Positions 5,857 to 8,938 of a DNA stretch of 8,938 bases are shown piece by piece. Numbering within the stretch: position 1 is the first letter of the stretch; each line of letters opens with the position of its first letter. Origin of the DNA: Planctomycetota bacterium. GTDB taxonomy: Bacteria > Planctomycetota > Planctomycetia > Pirellulales > Pirellulaceae. The translations under genes and the position numbers were made by a program. The notes beneath the pieces were generated by a model that worked only from the letters and a program-made list of their open reading frames with translations, searched no databases and was not told where the DNA came from. Location of the stretch: assembly GCA_023417165.1 (NCBI GenBank), contig JAEZGD010000051.1:1-8938 (forward strand). The letters run 5' to 3'.

Positions 5857-6171
5857 ATGACCACTACGGCAACGAAAACACGCAAGCTGGAGCTGATGCC
5901 GCACGAAGTGCTGCTTCGCCCGCTGGTGACCGAAAAGAGCATGCACCGCTCGACCCGGATCAACCAATATGCGTTTGAAGTGAATACTAACGCGACCAAA
6001 GAAGACGTGAAGCAAGCGGTCGAAGGCTTGTTCAACGTCAAAGTGTTGGCCGTGCGTACGCAGAACCGCAAAGGCAAGCCGCGTCGCCATCGCTTCCACA
6101 TGGGTTACACCCGTAACTGGAAGAAGGCGCTCGTGACCTTGGGTCCGGACGACACGATCAACCTGTTCTAA
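5857..6171 (+). CDS. rplW: 50S ribosomal protein L23
   Basis: L23 sits at the tunnel exit and is the docking site for trigger factor and the signal recognition particle. The 104-residue product has the family opening LLRPLVTEKSM, then YAFEVNTNATKEDVKQAVEGLFNVKVLAVRT, the basic loop NRKGKPRRHRF, and a tail ending GYTRNWKKALVTLGPDDTINLF. The length is normal. GGAG 10 bases before the ATG supports the start at 5857. An internal ATG at 5896 (MPHEVLL) also resembles family starts but has GGAG only 3 bases upstream. The spacer to rplB is 99 bases and carries a 7-bp hairpin. Confidence 0.96.
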   Translation: MTTTATKTRKLELMPHEVLLRPLVTEKSMHRSTRINQYAFEVNTNATKEDVKQAVEGLFNVKVLAVRTQNRKGKPRRHRFHMGYTRNWKKALVTLGPDDTINLF

Positions 6172-6230
6172 GGCCGCAGCGAGCCGGGAAGCGACAGCTC
6201 CTGGCCCAGACGCAGACAAGACAACGCCAT

Positions 6231-6250
6231 CGAAGGGTGATTTCCCTTCG
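6231..6250 (+). other. Stem-loop in the rplW-rplB spacer
   Basis: CGAAGGG (6231-6237) and CCCTTCG (6244-6250) form a perfect 7-bp stem with the loop TGATTT. It ends 20 bases before the rplB start codon, close to the ribosome-binding region, and no T-run follows. Confidence 0.5.
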
Positions 6251-6270
6251 CTTGCTAAAGAGACAAGACC

Positions 6271-7128
6271 ATGGGCATTCGACAATACCGTCCTACGACT
6301 GCCGGCCGCCGCAACGCCAGCGTCAGCGACTTCAAAGAGCTGACGAAGGGCGTCAAGCCGGAAAAGAGCCTGCTCCGTCCCAAGAAGAAGAAGGGCGGTC
6401 GCAATAACCAAGGCTTCATCACTGCTCGGCATCGTGGCGGTGGTCACAAGCAACAGTACCGCGTGATCGACTTCCGTCGCAGCAAGGACGGCATTCCCGC
6501 GAAGGTCCATTCGATTCAGTACGACCCGAATCGCTCGGCCCGCATCGCGCTGCTGCACTATGTTGATGGTGAGAAGGCTTGCATTCTCGCTCCCGAAGGC
6601 TTGCAAGTTGGTCAAATGCTCGAGAACGGCCCCAGTGCGCCGCCGACCGTTGGCAACTGCTTGCCCCTGAAGAACATTCCAGCTGGCACCGCGATTCACA
6701 ACATCGAGTTGCTGCCTGGCCAAGGCGGTATCCTGTGCCGCTCGGCGGGTATGGGCGCGACGTTGATGGCTCGTGAAGCGGCTTGGGCCCAGATTCAGCT
6801 ACCCAGCGGTGAAATCCGTCGTATCCCTGGTCTATGCCGGGCGACGATCGGGATGATCGGCAACGGCGATCACATGAACGTCGTGATTGGTAAGGCTGGC
6901 CGCAATCGCTGGAAGGGTATTCGCCCGCACGTTCGTGGTACGGCCATGAACCCGATCGACCACCCGCACGGTGGTGGTGAAGGTCGCACGAAGGGCGGTC
7001 GCCATCCCGTGACGCCGCAAGGCAAGCCGACCAAGGGCGGTATGACTCGCAAGCGTCGCAAGCCGTCGAACTCGGCGATCGTCCGTCGTCGTCGCTCGCG
7101 TCGCTACGGCGTCCAGAAGTTGCGCTAG
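6271..7128 (+). CDS. rplB: 50S ribosomal protein L2
   Basis: L2 is one of the most conserved large-subunit proteins and is needed for subunit joining and peptidyl transfer. The 285-residue protein has the N-terminal MGIRQYRPTTAGRRNASVSDF, the GRNNQGFITARHRGGGHKQQYR segment (43-63), and an OB-like middle with HNIELLPGQGG (143-153). The signature is NPIDHPHGGGEGR (227-239), whose second histidine region includes the residue implicated in peptidyl transfer in E. coli. The C-terminal tail is strongly basic (RKRRKPSN...VRRRRSRRYG). It is slightly longer than the E. coli protein (273). The ribosome site is weak (AAAGAGA about 10 bases upstream). A 43-base spacer leads to rpsS. Confidence 0.97.
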   Translation: MGIRQYRPTTAGRRNASVSDFKELTKGVKPEKSLLRPKKKKGGRNNQGFITARHRGGGHKQQYRVIDFRRSKDGIPAKVHSIQYDPNRSARIALLHYVDGEKACILAPEGLQVGQMLENGPSAPPTVGNCLPLKNIPAGTAIHNIELLPGQGGILCRSAGMGATLMAREAAWAQIQLPSGEIRRIPGLCRATIGMIGNGDHMNVVIGKAGRNRWKGIRPHVRGTAMNPIDHPHGGGEGRTKGGRHPVTPQGKPTKGGMTRKRRKPSNSAIVRRRRSRRYGVQKLR

Positions 7129-7141
7129 TCGCATTTACAGT

Positions 7142-7164
7142 CCACTGACATCCGACCACTGACA
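7142..7164 (+). repeat. Two direct copies of CCACTGACA before rpsS
   Basis: CCACTGACA occurs at 7142-7150 and again at 7156-7164, a period of 14 bases. The pair fills the middle of the short rplB-rpsS spacer, where a ribosome-binding site would normally be found, and no Shine-Dalgarno is present. The function is unknown. Confidence 0.4.
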
Positions 7165-7171
7165 ACTTCCT

Positions 7172-7429
7172 ATGGGTCGCAGCAGCAAGAAGGGTCCTTA
7201 TGTGGACCCCAAGGTGTTCCAAAAGGTGCAAGCCGCCAACGGCGCTCCGATCAAGACTTGGTCGCGAGCCTGCGTGATCGTGCCCGAGTTCGTCGGCAAC
7301 ACGTTCATGGTGCATAACGGCAAACTGCATGTGAAAGTGTTCGTGACCGAAGACATGGTCGGCCACAAACTCGGCGAGTTCGCCCCGACTCGTACGTTTC
7401 GCGGTCACGGCGGCAAGGCTAAAAAGTAA
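7172..7429 (+). CDS. rpsS: 30S ribosomal protein S19
   Basis: S19 lies in the head of the small subunit with S13 and contacts the A-site region and the intersubunit bridge. The 85-residue product is of family length (about 92) and contains MGRSSKKGPYVDPKVF, then IKTWSRACVIVPEFVGNTFMVHNGK, and the nearly invariant VTEDMVGHKLGEFAPTRTFRGH before a short lysine tail. The ATG at 7172 is fixed by alignment with the family. No Shine-Dalgarno is visible (ACTTCCT precedes the ATG), so initiation may depend on coupling to rplB or on an unstructured leader. The spacer to rplV is 39 bases. Confidence 0.97.
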   Translation: MGRSSKKGPYVDPKVFQKVQAANGAPIKTWSRACVIVPEFVGNTFMVHNGKLHVKVFVTEDMVGHKLGEFAPTRTFRGHGGKAKK

Positions 7430-7434
7430 CCGCT

Positions 7435-7451
7435 CACGCCGTGAAGGCGTG
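7435..7451 (+). other. Stem-loop in the rpsS-rplV spacer
   Basis: CACGCC (7435-7440) and GGCGTG (7446-7451) form a 6-bp perfect stem with the loop GTGAA, just 6 bases before the GAGGTG ribosome site of rplV. No T-run follows. Confidence 0.45.
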
Positions 7452-7468
7452 TCAAGCGAGGTGTATCA

Positions 7469-7825
7469 ATGAGTTTCCGTGCTTCCCACAAGAACATTCG
7501 CATCAGCGCTCGCAAAGTGCGCCCGATGGCGGACCTGATCCGCGGCAAATTCGCGGACGAAGCGCTCGACATCCTGCGTTACATGCCCAACCGCGGCGCT
7601 CGCTTCCTGGAAAAGGTTGTCCGTAGCGCTCTGGGCAATGCTCAGGACCCCGATCAAAACCAAGGCAAGACGGCCAACGTCGAGCAGCTGGTCATCGCCG
7701 AAGTGCGTGTCGACGGCGGCCCGACCTTTAAGCGGATCCAGCCCCGTGCCCGTGGCATGGCGATGCAGATCCTGAAGCGTACCAGCCACATCCATGTGAC
7801 GCTGGCGGACATCGAAGAATTGTAG
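7469..7825 (+). CDS. rplV: 50S ribosomal protein L22
   Basis: L22 spans the large subunit; its beta-hairpin forms part of the exit-tunnel constriction with L4. The 118-residue product begins with ASHKNIRISARKVRPMADLIRGK, a typical family start, continues through the helical core (ALDILRYMPNRGARFLEKVVRSALGNA) and ends with the tunnel hairpin VRVDGGPTFKRIQPRARGMAMQILKRTSHIHVTL. Length is near the norm of 110. GAGGTG 5 bases before the ATG is a strong ribosome site. The next spacer, to rpsC, is 86 bases and carries a hairpin. Confidence 0.97.
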   Translation: MSFRASHKNIRISARKVRPMADLIRGKFADEALDILRYMPNRGARFLEKVVRSALGNAQDPDQNQGKTANVEQLVIAEVRVDGGPTFKRIQPRARGMAMQILKRTSHIHVTLADIEEL

Positions 7826-7871
7826 GCTTTGACGCCAGGTCAGCAGACTCGCTGGACTGGCACAAGGGACT

Positions 7872-7890
7872 GGCAAGGCAACTCCTTGCC
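7872..7890 (+). other. Stem-loop and short direct repeat in the rplV-rpsC spacer
   Basis: GGCAAGG (7872-7878) and CCTTGCC (7884-7890) form a perfect 7-bp stem with the loop CAACT, ending 21 bases before rpsC. Just upstream, GGACTGGCA occurs twice (7854-7862 and 7867-7875) at a 13-base period; the second copy overlaps the left arm. No T-run follows. Confidence 0.5.
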
Positions 7891-7911
7891 CCACAAAACA
7901 AGAGCATACGT

Positions 7912-8938
<1,027 letters not shown>

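Noticed and set aside
4360..6723. Open frame of 787 codons on the minus strand, antisense to rplC, rplD, rplW and rplB
   Set aside because: It runs codon-in-register opposite four genes that all share one frame (spacers of 129, 45 and 99 are multiples of three). It stays open because the sense genes avoid TTA, CTA and TCA. The translation has no family features, and the + strand genes are certain.
6419..7408. Open frame of 329 codons on the minus strand, antisense to rplB and rpsS
   Set aside because: Shadow of highly biased codon use in L2 and S19; Ser/Arg/Cys-rich low-complexity translation.

Overview
The window is a piece of bacterial chromosome. It carries the first two thirds of an S10-type ribosomal protein operon on the + strand (3902 to the right edge). 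To its left lies a mixed region of metabolic and regulatory genes. The organism is probably a planctomycete, perhaps Pirellula-like. That is an inference from the protein styles (the L16 start MALMPKRVKHRKSQRG, a lengthened L3, the basic L2 tail), the wide spacers inside a ribosomal operon, and the uneven quality of Shine-Dalgarno sites. No 16S or other decisive marker is present.

Left part (1-3500). The window opens in the last third of ATP-dependent phosphoenolpyruvate carboxykinase (+, ends 527). Convergent to it is a three-gene minus-strand cluster: cysH (thioredoxin-dependent APS reductase of the Fe-S type), an Rrf2-family repressor lacking the Fe-S cysteines, and a small membrane-anchored protein that looks like a thioredoxin fold without a CXXC site. 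cysH has a very good sigma-70-type promoter (TTGACC, 17 bp, TATCAT) with an inverted repeat GTCAA-N6-TTGAC over its -35 box. This fits a self-contained, CymR-like sulfur-assimilation control unit. The roughly 450-base gap to the next gene holds a 12-bp inverted repeat and a strong terminator with no gene in front of it, so it may encode a small RNA. An unrecognised 186-residue protein follows (2919-3479); its stop codon lies inside its own terminator hairpin.

Right part (3500-8938). After about 270 bases with no convincing gene comes the S10 operon promoter (TTGACG, 17 bp, TAAGAT) and a leader of about 100 nt with two hairpins. The genes then run rpsJ (S10), rplC (L3), rplD (L4), rplW (L23), rplB (L2), rpsS (S19), rplV (L22), rpsC (S3) and rplP (L16, cut by the window edge). 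This is the canonical order. The layout is unusual in two ways: spacers up to 129 nt, most carrying a stem-loop, and a 62-nt out-of-frame overlap between rpsC and rplP.

I see no obviously new defence, mobile or biosynthetic system. The most promising items are the cysH/rrf2/thioredoxin-like cassette with its putative operator, the orphan terminator with its candidate sRNA, and the rpsC/rplP overlap.
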